From CAIKMD01 sp963729935 (GTDB lineage: Bacteria > Pseudomonadota > Alphaproteobacteria > ATCC43930 > CGMCC-115725), in the NCBI GenBank assembly GCA_963729935.1, contig CAVSPW010000004.1:62001-126000 (forward strand): a DNA stretch of 64,000 nucleotides. Direction: 5' to 3'. The notes below the pieces were generated by a model. It ran no database searches, was not told the origin of the DNA, and saw only the letters and a program-made list of their open reading frames with translations. Of the stretch, positions 18,044-27,148 are shown one piece after another (the stretch's first letter is position 1; every line of letters begins with the position of its first letter). A program made the position numbers and the translations under genes.

Positions 18044-18664
18044 CTATTTCGGCGGCCAGCGCCGGTCTTTGCTCACCGCGATCGAATTGGCCGTCAAGAT
18101 GCCGTTCTCTTGGGTCACACGCGTGAGAGAGACATAGGCGCCTTTACGCACGAGCCGACGCGTGCCGGGATTCATCGCCACCACCGGGGTTCCTCGCGGC
18201 ACCTCGATGACGTAGCGCCGTCCGCCCGTGCTGAGCGTCAGCTCGCCCTTGCCGGCGCGAACCAACGCGGCGCTGACATCGGCATTGGTCATGGTCGCGC
18301 CCGGCTCAGGATCCCAAGGCCGGTGGCCTTCGCCCAGACGCGAGCCCGGCGGAAAGATGTGCACTTCGATGGCCCGCCACTTGTCGCCGTCGGGCCGCGC
18401 CGCGGTGCCGACGAAACGCCCGGGCTTGATGTCGGCGAGCCGCGCCGGAACGATCGCGAGCACATGGGCATCGGGCGTCAGCGTGATGCGCAGGATCTTG
18501 CCGTCGGCGGATTTGATGGTGAGGCGATCGCCCGCAATCGCCGCGATCGTGCCGCGCACGCGCAAAGCCGTCTCTTGCTGCGCCCGCCCGGGCGCGGCAA
18601 AGCCCGCCGCGAGCACGATGAGCGCCAGCACCGGCGCGAGGCGGCGGGTCAACGGTTTCGGCAT
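18044..18664 (-). CDS. Secreted DUF5666-like beta-rich protein
   Basis: Protein of 206 aa with a signal peptide (about 1-28, ending GFAAPGRAQ). The mature part starts with VRGTIAAIAGDRLTIKSADGKILRITLTPD, the OB-like beta pattern seen in DUF5666 proteins, and has a second copy-like stretch (GKGELTLSTGGRRYVIEVPRG). It is predicted to be periplasmic. The ATG at 18664 follows GAGAGAGGG. It starts 19 bp after the stop of the binding-protein gene at 18684, so the two are probably one operon. No enzymatic motif is visible. Confidence 0.7.
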   Translation of the reverse strand: MPKPLTRRLAPVLALIVLAAGFAAPGRAQQETALRVRGTIAAIAGDRLTIKSADGKILRITLTPDAHVLAIVPARLADIKPGRFVGTAARPDGDKWRAIEVHIFPPGSRLGEGHRPWDPEPGATMTNADVSAALVRAGKGELTLSTGGRRYVIEVPRGTPVVAMNPGTRRLVRKGAYVSLTRVTQENGILTANSIAVSKDRRWPPK

Positions 18665-18683
18665 GGTCCCTCTCTCAGAGTTC

Positions 18684-19727
18684 TCATTCGGGCAGCGGGA
18701 TGATGTAATCCTGGGCCATCGCCGCCTTGGGGTCGAGATCGTCCTTCAGCATCTTTTGCGATTTGAACCACATCACCTGACGCAGGATGTCCTCGACGTT
18801 GAGCCGCGCATTGGCGTCGACATAGGCGATGCCGAGCCGCACCTGATCGGGCGGCTGATGGGTGTATTTGCCGATGATGGCCAGCGCTTCGGCGGCCGTC
18901 GGCCCGTCCTGGCGCTTCTCGCCGGGGCCCGTGAAGGCGTCGTGGTAATCATGCGCACCCTTGCGAAAGGCGCGCAGGAAGGCCTGAACCATGTTGCCGC
19001 GCTCCCTGAGCGTCGTGGTGGCCGCGAAGGTGACGCCGGGCTGCCAGGGCGTTTCGTCGCCGACCCAGCCGAGCAGCTTGACCTGTCCGGCGTGGAGCGC
19101 GGGCATCACCGCCGATCCCGCGATGATCGCCATGTCCGCCGCGTTGTGCAGCAGCGCGTTCAGCATGTCCGAGCTGCTCGCGAGCTCCATCAGCCGCATG
19201 GTTTTGAGATCGAGGCCGTATTTGTCGGCGAGAAGGGCGAGACTGTAATGGAGTGGCGACCCGGCCGCCAAACTGGCGACCGAGTGGCCGCCCATATCCT
19301 TGTAGCTCCTTAACCCCTGATCGTACGCACGGTCCGAGGCGACGATCGCCAAATCGTGGAAGCCCGGCCGCTCGCTATAGAGTCCGCTGATGATCCGCAG
19401 AGTTCCCTGGCCGGTAAGGTTGTAGAAACCGGCTGAGGTCGAGGTGACGCCGAAATCCAGCGCGCCCGAGGCGACGGCGGGCGCAATGGGCTGCGCCGCG
19501 TCGAAGGTCACGATCTCGACCATGAGGCCCTCGGCGCCGAAATAGCCCTTCTCCTTCGCGATGAAGACCGGACCGACATTGGCGACGCGTAGAGCGCCGA
19601 TCTTGATCGCCGCCGCTTGCACCGTAACCGGCCATAAAGCGAGAACGGCGATGGCGAGCGCGCGAAAAGCAACCGGCACGGCATAAGCGCTGCGCCGGCC
19701 GCGATCCGGCCTTCCCCATCCCGCCAT
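18684..19727 (-). CDS. NMT1/SsuA-type (NitT/TauT) substrate-binding protein
   Basis: Periplasmic binding protein of 347 aa. The signal peptide runs to about residue 38 (VLALWPVTVQAA). Conserved family segments are FIAKEKGYFGAEGL and ALDFGVTSTSAG. It shares ETPWQ, DAFTGPGE and MWFKSQKMLKDD with the gene at 27149, so these two are close paralogues. The family binds nitrate, sulfonates, thiamine precursors or other small organics. No permease or ATPase gene is adjacent. The ATG at 19727 follows GGGAGAG; the longer frame to 19826 is not supported. Confidence 0.88.
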   Translation of the reverse strand: MAGWGRPDRGRRSAYAVPVAFRALAIAVLALWPVTVQAAAIKIGALRVANVGPVFIAKEKGYFGAEGLMVEIVTFDAAQPIAPAVASGALDFGVTSTSAGFYNLTGQGTLRIISGLYSERPGFHDLAIVASDRAYDQGLRSYKDMGGHSVASLAAGSPLHYSLALLADKYGLDLKTMRLMELASSSDMLNALLHNAADMAIIAGSAVMPALHAGQVKLLGWVGDETPWQPGVTFAATTTLRERGNMVQAFLRAFRKGAHDYHDAFTGPGEKRQDGPTAAEALAIIGKYTHQPPDQVRLGIAYVDANARLNVEDILRQVMWFKSQKMLKDDLDPKAAMAQDYIIPLPE

Positions 19728-19902
19728 GGCCTTGCTCTCCCGCGCAACGTGCTTATGCGTGGCACAATATTCCCGGTGAGGCGGGCAAGAGCAAGGGCGG
19801 CGCCCCGCGCCCTCCCGCCTAAGCAAGTCTTAACCGAGAGCCCTCACAATCGCCATTGCCGGACATCCGCCCCGGCGCCGCAAATCTTTGCGAAAGCCCT
19901 CG

Positions 19903-22884
19903 ATGACCGAGCGACGCGCAGCACTTTCATTGCCTCGGACCAAGTTGCTGCTCCTGGTCGCGGTGGCGATCACGCTGGGCGGGATCGCGCTCATGGTGTG
20001 GACGCTTTCAGACGAGCGCCGGGCCGCTTGGGAGCGTGCGATCGATACTTCGCAAAATCTCGGCGCCGCGCTCGCGCACGACATCGACCGCAATATCGAG
20101 ATCTACGATCTGTCGCTGCATGCGGTGATCGAAGGGATGGCCTTGCCCGACATCTGGCGCGTGTCGCCCGAAATGCGCCGCAGGGCGCTCTTCGACGGCG
20201 CGGCCGGCGCGCAGGATCTCGGCGCCATTCTCGTCCTCGACGCGGCGGGCGACGTGATCATGGATTCGCGTTCGATCACGCCGTCGCGCATCAATTTCGC
20301 CGACCGCGATTTCTTCCGTGTTCATCGCGAGAACGCGCGTGCCGGTCTCTATGTCAGCGAGCCGTTCAAGGACGCGCGGACGGGCGATTGGATGCTGGCC
20401 TTTAGCCGGCGGCGCGACGCGGCCGATGGCAGCTTCGCGGGCATCGTCGTCGGCTCGATGCGGCTCGCCTATTTCCGGCGGATTTTCGGGGCCGTCGATC
20501 TCGGCCAAAACGGCGTCATCACGCTGATTCGTTCCGACGGCACGACGGTGATGCGTACGCCCTATGACGCGAACAATATCGGGCGCAAGCTGAGAGACCG
20601 CGTGATCTTTCGCTATTACCCGGCGACGCTCGCGGGGCATTTCGAGACGACCGCGGTCGTCGACGGGATCGACCGGCTCTATGTCTACCAGCAGGTCGGG
20701 AATTTTCCGCTGGTCGTGTCGGTCGCGCAGACGCCCGATGTCATCCTGGCGGAATGGCGGCAGAAGACCCTCGTCTTCGCCACGGCTCTGCTGGCGCTCC
20801 TGGGTCTTGCCGGCTGGCTCGCGGTCGCGTTGATCCGCGAATTGCGCCGGCGCGGCCGGGCCGAGCGCAATGCGCGCGATAGCGAACAGCGCTTTCGCCT
20901 TCTGGCCGAGCATTCCTCGGACATGTTGGTGCGTTCCAGCCCCGGCAACACCCGTCCGCTTTATGTCTCGCCGGCTTGCCGCCAGCTCTGTGGCTACGAA
21001 CCCGAGGAGCTGATCGACGTCAGTCCCGATAAGATCATTCATCCCGATGACGTGGAGGCCTTCCTCGATTCGACCCGCAAGCTCGACGATGCCAAGCAAG
21101 CCTTGGTGACCTACCGTATCCGGCGCAAGGACGGCAGTTTTGTCTGGGTTGAGTCAAGCCGGCGGCGAGCCATCAATCCAGAGACTGGCGAGCCCGAAAA
21201 CATCAGCATCGTACGCGACGCGAGCGCGCGCATGCGCAACGAAAACGAGTTGCGCGTCGCCAAGGAGCGTGCCGACGCGGCGAGCAAGGCAAAATCGGAA
21301 TTCCTCGCCAGGATGAGCCACGAAATTCGCACGCCGATGAACGGCATCATCGGCATGAACGATCTGCTGCTAAAGACGCCTTTGAACGAGCGTCAGCGCG
21401 AATACGCGGAGATCGTCGGCCAATCCGCGACTTCGCTGCTCGGGATCATCAACGACATCCTCGACATCTCGAAGCTCGAGGCCGGCAAGGTCGAGCTCGA
21501 GAACGTCTCCTTCGATCTCGCGGGGCTGGTCGAGGACGCCGTGCTGATCCTCGCGCCGAAGGCGCGGGAGAAGCGGATCGAGATGGGCATCTTCATCGAG
21601 CTCGCCTTGCGCGGGAGCTATAACGGCGACCCCGCCAAACTGCGCCAAATCCTTCTCAATCTCGTCAGCAACGCGCTCAAATTCACCGAAAAAGGCAGCG
21701 TTTCGATCGAGGTGTCCGGAGTGAGCGCGCCGCCGGGCCGCACTGGCGGGGTGCGCTTTGCCGTGACCGACACCGGCATCGGCATGGGCGAGGACGTGCA
21801 CGCGAAGCTGTTCCAGAAATTCGAGCAGGCCGACAGCTCGATGGCGCGCCGTTTCGGCGGCACCGGCCTCGGACTCGCGATCTGCCATCAACTCGTCGAT
21901 CTCCTGGGCGGCACGATCGGCTTTTCGAGCAAGCCCGATTTGGGCTCGACTTTCTGGTTCGAGGTGCCGCTCCCGCGCATGACCGCTGGCTTGCCGCCGC
22001 CGCCGGTGGCGGCGCGCTTCGAGCGCGCGCTCATCATCGCCAAGGCGGAGGTTCTTCCAGAGATCGTGTCGCGGCACCTGCAGACGCTCGGCATCGCCGT
22101 CACGGCAAGACGCGATCCGCTGGCGGGCTTGGCCGAGCTCGAGCGCGCCAGGCGCGACGGTGCGCCCTATGCGCTCGTGCTGCTCGACGAAGCGGTTCCG
22201 GATTCGAGCGTCGAAGCGCTGTCGACCAGCATTCACACCTTGGCTCCTCGCGATGCACCGCAGCTCGTACTGATTGCCTGGGCGGACGCCCAGGAGACTC
22301 GTGGCGCGGCCGGCCTGGTCGACGGGACGATCGAAAAGCCGGTGCGCCTCCAAGGCCTCGTCGATTGCCTGGCAAGGCTCGATGCGCGCGTAACGGCAGT
22401 GGCGCCGAACGTCATGCCGGTGAGCGTGCCGACGCCCGAGGCTGAAAGCCGCGCGGAGGGTTTGCGCATCCTTCTCGCCGAGGACAACAAGATCAATCAG
22501 CGTCTCGCGGTCGCGATCCTCGAACATGCCGGGCACCGGGTCGAGGTCGTGGAGGACGGTCTCGCGGCAGTCGCAGCGGTGCGCGCGAAGGATTTCGACC
22601 TCGTGCTGATGGACAGCCAAATGCCTGGCGCCGACGGGGTCGAAGCGACGCGTCAGATCCGCGCCATGGCGGCGCCCAAGGGCGCAATCCCCATCATCGC
22701 CCTGACAGCGAACGCGATGGCCGGGGCGAGCAAGCATTATCTTTCGGCAGGTATGAGCGATTATCTGGCGAAGCCGATCGACGCAAAACTTCTGCATGCC
22801 AAGCTCGACGCGCTGGCCGCTTCCCTGCGGGCGGCCCGACGCGGCGATGATCCGGCCGTCGAATTTCGCGCGGCGGGAAGCTAA
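19903..22884 (+). CDS. Membrane hybrid sensor histidine kinase with two receiver domains
   Basis: Kinase of 993 aa. Membrane helices near residues 13-36 and 290-312 enclose a periplasmic double-Cache-like sensor (DRDFFRVHRENARAGLYVSEPF). A PAS domain (about 325-445) precedes HisKA with H473 (MSHEIRTPMNGIIGM) and an HATPase with N, G1 (DTGIGMG) and G2 (GTGLGLAIC) boxes. A first receiver-like domain (about 709-827) has a DEAVPD site but lacks the acidic pair at its start. The second (about 853-970) is complete, with AEDN, phosphoacceptor D904 (LMDSQMPG) and TANA. No response regulator gene is adjacent. The ATG at 19903 is preferred over TTG 19888. Confidence 0.92.
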   Translation: MTERRAALSLPRTKLLLLVAVAITLGGIALMVWTLSDERRAAWERAIDTSQNLGAALAHDIDRNIEIYDLSLHAVIEGMALPDIWRVSPEMRRRALFDGAAGAQDLGAILVLDAAGDVIMDSRSITPSRINFADRDFFRVHRENARAGLYVSEPFKDARTGDWMLAFSRRRDAADGSFAGIVVGSMRLAYFRRIFGAVDLGQNGVITLIRSDGTTVMRTPYDANNIGRKLRDRVIFRYYPATLAGHFETTAVVDGIDRLYVYQQVGNFPLVVSVAQTPDVILAEWRQKTLVFATALLALLGLAGWLAVALIRELRRRGRAERNARDSEQRFRLLAEHSSDMLVRSSPGNTRPLYVSPACRQLCGYEPEELIDVSPDKIIHPDDVEAFLDSTRKLDDAKQALVTYRIRRKDGSFVWVESSRRRAINPETGEPENISIVRDASARMRNENELRVAKERADAASKAKSEFLARMSHEIRTPMNGIIGMNDLLLKTPLNERQREYAEIVGQSATSLLGIINDILDISKLEAGKVELENVSFDLAGLVEDAVLILAPKAREKRIEMGIFIELALRGSYNGDPAKLRQILLNLVSNALKFTEKGSVSIEVSGVSAPPGRTGGVRFAVTDTGIGMGEDVHAKLFQKFEQADSSMARRFGGTGLGLAICHQLVDLLGGTIGFSSKPDLGSTFWFEVPLPRMTAGLPPPPVAARFERALIIAKAEVLPEIVSRHLQTLGIAVTARRDPLAGLAELERARRDGAPYALVLLDEAVPDSSVEALSTSIHTLAPRDAPQLVLIAWADAQETRGAAGLVDGTIEKPVRLQGLVDCLARLDARVTAVAPNVMPVSVPTPEAESRAEGLRILLAEDNKINQRLAVAILEHAGHRVEVVEDGLAAVAAVRAKDFDLVLMDSQMPGADGVEATRQIRAMAAPKGAIPIIALTANAMAGASKHYLSAGMSDYLAKPIDAKLLHAKLDALAASLRAARRGDDPAVEFRAAGS

Positions 22885-22886
22885 GC

Positions 22887-22902
22887 CGCCGCAACTGCGG
22901 CG
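22887..22902 (+). terminator. Hairpin after the histidine kinase stop
   Basis: CGCCGC-AACT-GCGGCG is a 6-bp stem with a 4-nt loop only 2 nt after the kinase stop codon. There is no U-tract, so intrinsic termination is uncertain. Confidence 0.35.
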
Positions 22903-23087
22903 ATCATTGCGCTGGTGGTTGACGACCGATGCGCGAAATCGGCCGCGTCAAGCTTGACCGCGCGCTACCGAACCCGGCCCGCGCGACAAAAAACCGTCGA
23001 TGGGACCCGCGCGTTAACGTCCAATTCAAAGTCGTTTGAATAAGCTTTCGGCGCGTCCTTCGCGTGCAGCATTACGGATTTCGCCGG

Positions 23088-23315
23088 ATGATCAGAAAGA
23101 TCGTTGCCGTTGCCGAGCTCGAGGAGATTCTTCTCGCCGAGCTGCGCAAGGAAAAGGGGTGTGCGGGGGCCGAGCAGGTCACGATCGTTCCGCGCGCCAG
23201 TCAGGAATGGATCTGCGGCTCTTTCCGTGCCGGAACCGCACAGCATGCCGATTGCCGCGCCGCGCTCAATGCGCTCGAAAGAAGACTGCGCAATGTCTAT
23301 GGCGTCAAACCTTAG
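23088..23315 (+). CDS. Small conserved-hypothetical protein (75 aa)
   Basis: I do not know its function. The 75-aa product begins MIRKIVAVAELEEILLAEL and has a beta-strand core (EQVTIVPRASQEWICGSF) and a C-terminal helix (CRAALNALERRLRNVYGV). This plan (regular helix, two strands, helix starting at a Cys) is common among short rhizobial hypothetical proteins that seem soluble. The ribosome site is weak and the longer frame begins at 23064. It converges on the AEC transporter 8 bp away. Confidence 0.55.
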   Translation: MIRKIVAVAELEEILLAELRKEKGCAGAEQVTIVPRASQEWICGSFRAGTAQHADCRAALNALERRLRNVYGVKP

Positions 23316-23323
23316 GGCGGCGC

Positions 23324-24202
23324 TCAGCCGAGCAGGAAATAGAGCAGCGCGGGGGCGGTGACGATCGAGGCCAAGGTCGAGACCACGACGATGCCCGCGA
23401 TCTCCTCTGGCTGATTGTTCCAGCGCAGCGCGAAGAGATAATTGAAGACCGCCACCGGCATCGCGCTTTGCTGGATGAGCGCGGCCTTGGCCGCGCCGCC
23501 GAGGCCGAACAGCGTGGTCACCGCAAAGCCGATCGATGCTCCCATGAGGATGCGCAGCATCGCCAAGCCGAAGGCGCGCGGAAAGGCCGCGACCTTGAGG
23601 CTGCCGAGCGAGACGCCCAGCATCAGAAGCATCAGCGGCACGGTGATGCTGCCTAAGAGCGCGACCGTGTTGGCGAGCCAGAGCGGCGGCTGCCAATGGA
23701 GCGCCGAGACCGCGAGTCCGAGGATCACCGCATAGAGGATCGGCATGCGCGCGATGGCACGCCCATTGACCGTGCCCGCGGCGATCGCCTGGCCGAAGGT
23801 GAAGTTGCTGAGCGAGCAAAAGGTGAAGAAGACGATGGCGTAGGAGAGCCCTTCAGGCCCGAAGGCGTAGAGTGCCAGCGGCAGGCCGAGATTGCCGGTG
23901 TTCGGGAAGGACATCGCCGGCAGATAGGTGCGCAGGCTCAAGCCCGCGAGCCAGAGGATCGCGCCCGCCACCAGCATGAAACAGACAAGGATCGCGACGA
24001 CGGCCGCTGCGCTTGCGGCCAAGGAGGCGGGCGGGACCGAGGTCTTCGCGAAGGTCGAGACGATGAGGCAGGGCGTGCCGATATCGGTGACGAGCAGCGT
24101 GAGCGCCACCCTGTCAAAGCCGCGGCCGGCGCGCGCCCAGAAATAGCCGATCGACGCGGTGAGCAGGACCGGCACGACCGCGCCGAGAATCGTGTCGATC
24201 AT
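23324..24202 (-). CDS. AEC family transporter (auxin efflux carrier type)
   Basis: Integral membrane protein of 292 aa with eight to ten hydrophobic segments. The PIN/AEC family hallmarks are the early Gly/Pro helix (VVPVLLTASIGYFWARAGRG) and the central FPNTGNLGLPLALYAFG motif. The length is a little short for the family (about 310). Members export auxin in plants and move malate, malonate or other carboxylates in bacteria. It is downstream of rhlE by 137 bp in the same direction. The substrate is unknown. Confidence 0.9.
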   Translation of the reverse strand: MIDTILGAVVPVLLTASIGYFWARAGRGFDRVALTLLVTDIGTPCLIVSTFAKTSVPPASLAASAAAVVAILVCFMLVAGAILWLAGLSLRTYLPAMSFPNTGNLGLPLALYAFGPEGLSYAIVFFTFCSLSNFTFGQAIAAGTVNGRAIARMPILYAVILGLAVSALHWQPPLWLANTVALLGSITVPLMLLMLGVSLGSLKVAAFPRAFGLAMLRILMGASIGFAVTTLFGLGGAAKAALIQQSAMPVAVFNYLFALRWNNQPEEIAGIVVVSTLASIVTAPALLYFLLG

Positions 24203-24306
24203 CGGCGCGATATCACGCGGTAAGCGGAGGCGGCGAGGGCGCGGGGCGGACCATACGGGTCTTTAACAGCCCGTTCGGCGCCTGTCTGCCCTCGATCCTG
24301 GCGGTT

Positions 24307-24328
24307 CCCATGCGGCAAGCCGCATGGG
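24307..24328 (-). terminator. Strong hairpin after the rhlE-type helicase gene
   Basis: CCCATGCGGC and GCCGCATGGG pair perfectly over 10 bp around AA, or 9 bp with a CAAG loop. It begins 11 nt after the helicase stop on the minus strand. There is no U-run, but its strength and place suggest a terminator or a transcript-end stabiliser before the AEC gene. Confidence 0.45.
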
Positions 24329-24339
24329 CAGGCGCGCGC

Positions 24340-25656
24340 TCAGCCTTGCGAGGCCGAGACGCCGCTTCTTTGGCCGCCCGGTGCGGATTTGTGACGCGGT
24401 CCAGCGCCATGACGATGCGGGCGCCGCGGTTGTTCGTGGCGACCATGGGATGCTGGGCGTCCCGAACGTTGAGGCTGGGTTGCACTCGCGGCTTGATGAG
24501 CGGCGGAAGAATGGCCGGTGGGGCGGAAGCGATGCTCGGCGACCACGGTCAGGTTCTGGCGCGTCAGCTTCTCGATGTCGCGCAGAAAGGCGCGCTCGGA
24601 GGCATCGCAAAACGCGATCGCGATGCCGTCGGCGCCGGCCCGCGCGGTGCGGCCGATGCGGTGGACATAGCTCTCGGGCACGTTGGGCAGCTCGTAATTG
24701 ATCACATGCGTGATGCCGTCGATGTCGATGCCGCGCGCGGCGATGTCGGTGGCGACCAGGACGCGGGCGTTTCCGTCGCGAAAATTCGCGAGCGCGCGCT
24801 GGCGCGCGGCTTGCGATTTGTTGCCGTGGATCGCCTCGGCGCCGATCCCGCCATGCGCCAATTGCTCGGCGACGCGGTTGGCGCCGTGCTTGGTGCGGGT
24901 GAAGACAAGGGCGCGCGCAATCGCCTGATCCTTCAGGAGATCCGCCAGAAGCGCGCGCTTATTGCCCGCATCGACGAAATAGACGCGCTGCTCGACGCGC
25001 TCGACCGTCGTCGCCTGGGGCGTGATCGCGACCCGCACCGGGTCCTTGAGCATGCCGTCGGCCAGGCGCGCGATCGGCTCGGGCATCGTTGCCGAAAAGA
25101 ACAGCGATTGACGCGCTTTCGGCAACGCCGCGATCACCCGCTTGATGTCGTGGATGAAGCCCATATCGAGCATGCGGTCCGCCTCGTCGAGGACGAAGAC
25201 CTCGACCTGGTCGAAGCGGAGATGGCGCTGCTCGACGAGATCGAGGAGCCGGCCGGGTGTCGCCACGAGGATGTCGAGGCCGCGCATCAACGCGTCGACC
25301 TGCGGCTTCTGACCGACGCCGCCGAAGATGACGGCGGTGCGCAGCGAAAGATGGCGGCCATAGCGGCGGAAGCTGTCGTCGATCTGAATCGCCAATTCGC
25401 GCGTCGGGCTCAAGATCAGCGCGCGCACCGTGCCGCGGCGCAAGGCCACGCGCTGTGCGCTCAGGCGCTGCAGGATCGGGAGCGCGAAGGCCGCGGTCTT
25501 GCCGGTTCCAGTCTGGGCGATGCCGAGCAGATCCCTGCCCGCAAGGAGATGCGGGATCGATTGCGACTGGATTGGGGTGGGATGTTCGTAGTTCTCAGCA
25601 CGCAGGGCGCGCTGCAACGGCTCGACGAGGTCGAGCGTAGCGAAAGAGTGAGTCAC
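24340..25656 (-). CDS. rhlE: DEAD-box ATP-dependent RNA helicase (RhlE type)
   Basis: RNA helicase of 438 aa for RNA remodelling in ribosome assembly or decay. Visible motifs are a Q-motif (PTPIQ), Walker A AQTGTGKT (47-54), TRELA, DEAD (157-160), SAT and HRIGRTARAG. The C-terminal tail (from about 370) is rich in Arg, His and Ser, as in RhlE. The GTG at 25656 begins the usual helicase start; an in-frame TTG at 25683 would add nine residues. The 242-bp leader upstream is comparatively A+T-rich. It is a single-gene unit with a hairpin behind it. Confidence 0.93.
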   Translation of the reverse strand: MTHSFATLDLVEPLQRALRAENYEHPTPIQSQSIPHLLAGRDLLGIAQTGTGKTAAFALPILQRLSAQRVALRRGTVRALILSPTRELAIQIDDSFRRYGRHLSLRTAVIFGGVGQKPQVDALMRGLDILVATPGRLLDLVEQRHLRFDQVEVFVLDEADRMLDMGFIHDIKRVIAALPKARQSLFFSATMPEPIARLADGMLKDPVRVAITPQATTVERVEQRVYFVDAGNKRALLADLLKDQAIARALVFTRTKHGANRVAEQLAHGGIGAEAIHGNKSQAARQRALANFRDGNARVLVATDIAARGIDIDGITHVINYELPNVPESYVHRIGRTARAGADGIAIAFCDASERAFLRDIEKLTRQNLTVVAEHRFRPTGHSSAAHQAASATQPQRSGRPASHGRHEQPRRPHRHGAGPRHKSAPGGQRSGVSASQG

Positions 25657-25898
25657 GTGTTTATTGCTTTCTTTGAAAGGCAAACCGAAAAACGATCACC
25701 GCGTCAATGGCACGGATGGCCGGATTGCTTTGTTGTTTTTTGCGGCCAGCCCGTGCGCGCCCGGGTGCCTTCGTACCTATCAGGGATTTTCTCGAAATGC
25801 CGCCGCGTCGGTTTGGGATTCCGTCGGGCTTCGCGCGATCACGAGCAAAGATAGTAACGTGACAATGGCCCTTCTTCGGACCGAAATCAAGCCCGCGC

Positions 25899-26087
25899 CT
25901 AAAGGAGATCGCTTTCGATGACCATGCGTTCATGCCCGTCGGTCACGGATTTGATGCGGTATTGCTGGATGCCGCGCTCGCTCGGCATGACGCGCACGAC
26001 TTTGAAGACGCCCAGGGGCTTGGGATGGATGCCGCCGCCGGCGAATTCGACCGATTGCCCGACCTTGAATTTGTGCAGCTCGATCAC
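25899..26087 (-). CDS. Small conserved-hypothetical protein (62 aa)
   Basis: The product of 62 aa is a beta-rich, soluble small protein: FKVGQSVEFAGG, FKVVRVMPSERGIQQYRIKSV and HERMVIESDLL. This resembles a widespread rhizobial small family, apparently an SH3-like barrel. It uses a GTG at 26087 with GGAG 9 nt before it. It sits between rhlE and the 94-aa gene at 26131, all in the same direction. The function is unknown. Confidence 0.65.
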   Translation of the reverse strand: MIELHKFKVGQSVEFAGGGIHPKPLGVFKVVRVMPSERGIQQYRIKSVTDGHERMVIESDLL

Positions 26088-26130
26088 GGGGCCTTGCTCC
26101 TTGGCGCTGAGAGTGGAAAAAAACGAAACC

Positions 26131-26415
26131 TTAACGCGCCGCGGAGCGCTTGCCGCCTGCTTCGCCTCGCTTGGCGAGGCGCTCCGCCTCGCGCGTGCCC
26201 GAGCGCGTGATCGATACGATCGCGCCGCGCGGCTTGCCCGAGCGTTCGCTGATCTCGCGGTCCTGAGCCTCGATCGCCGCGCGCACCGAGCCGTCGAAAT
26301 CCCATTCGTTGAGTGCCGTCGTCGGCACTTTTCGGTTCGATGTGCGCGTCTCGTCGTCGTAAAGCACGTCGAAGAGGAGAAACCCGCCGAGCTCGATCGG
26401 CTTTTTCTTGCTCAT
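26131..26415 (-). CDS. Conserved-hypothetical protein (94 aa)
   Basis: I do not recognise a named domain. The product of 94 aa starts MSKKKPIELGGFLLFDVLYDD, has a central NEWDFDGSVRAAIEAQDRE and ends in a basic tail (RLAKRGEAGGKRSAAR). The ATG at 26415 is favoured over the frame start at 26451 because it begins the compact folded part. It is a short-protein neighbour of the 62-aa gene, separated by 43 bp. Confidence 0.55.
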   Translation of the reverse strand: MSKKKPIELGGFLLFDVLYDDETRTSNRKVPTTALNEWDFDGSVRAAIEAQDREISERSGKPRGAIVSITRSGTREAERLAKRGEAGGKRSAAR

Positions 26416-26648
26416 GATCCCCAACTCTTGTTGGCGCGCTGCGCGGCTCAAATGACGACACCTTCGGCAAGGATGCGGTACGCGAAGGGAAGGTAGGAAA
26501 GCGAGTGTCGACGCCGAAACCGTACGCGGTCCCGGCGTAAAACCTTTGGCAGGACGAAGACAGGCGCCGGTCCGGCGTTTAATCGATATGCACTATGGCG
26601 GTTCGGGACGCCGCTTTCAAGCGGAGGACGGCGAATTGTCCGCGTTCT

Positions 26649-26984
26649 TCATTCAATCGGCACGGTGGGCGGCGCGTCTTCTGCGTCATCCGCGTGCCGG
26701 TTTTTGCCGCGCGTGACCTCGCTCTGCAAGCCGAGGCGCGCTTTGATCGCGGCTTCTTCGAGAAAGACCGTGCCCAGGGGGCCGCGAATCTCGTAAACCA
26801 CGAAGCCCATGCGGAGCAGATGCTTGGCGCGATCGAGCGCCGAGGCCTCGAATTTCTCGACGGCCGTGTTGCGGCCATCGCTTTCGCCGCGCCGCTTCGT
26901 ATCCCAGATGATGCTCCAGCGCTCGCCCGAATCCGCAGTTTCCTTGGGAAGCGAGTGCCAGTTCGTCTTGGTGTGAAAAGCCAT
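26649..26984 (-). CDS. Conserved-hypothetical protein (111 aa)
   Basis: The product of 111 aa begins MAFHTKTNWHSLPKETADSGERWSIIW and continues with a helix that carries several Lys and Arg and a strand FVVYEIRGPLGTVFLEEAAI. No catalytic motif is seen. A TATAAT lies six nt before the ATG and there is no ribosome site, so a leaderless transcript is likely. The 14-codon extension to 27026 would require ignoring this. The function is unknown. Confidence 0.55.
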   Translation of the reverse strand: MAFHTKTNWHSLPKETADSGERWSIIWDTKRRGESDGRNTAVEKFEASALDRAKHLLRMGFVVYEIRGPLGTVFLEEAAIKARLGLQSEVTRGKNRHADDAEDAPPTVPIE

Positions 26985-26990
26985 AGGTTT

Positions 26991-26996
26991 ATTATA
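26991..26996 (-). promoter_or_regulatory. Perfect -10 box abutting the 26984 start codon
   Basis: The minus strand reads CCTATATAATAAACCTATG. The TATAAT box ends 6 nt before the ATG, so transcription would begin at or beside the start codon. The matching -35 region (around 27014-27019, GCAATC) is poor. Confidence 0.4.
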
Positions 26997-27148
26997 TAGG
27001 AACGATCGCGCGCGATTGCGACCCAATTCGCCTGCCGAAGTCTCGACCCTCGGCGAATTTCTTGCGGCGCCCGGTTAACCTAAAGACGCGCCCAGCACGA
27101 TCCGCGTGACCGGCGTGCGGCGCGACGCCACTTCTTGTTGTATCGGGC

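Noticed and set aside
26084..26470. Alternative 128-codon minus-strand frame overlapping the 94-aa gene
   Set aside because: Arg/Ala-rich shadow in another frame of the same strand; the 94-aa frame has normal composition.
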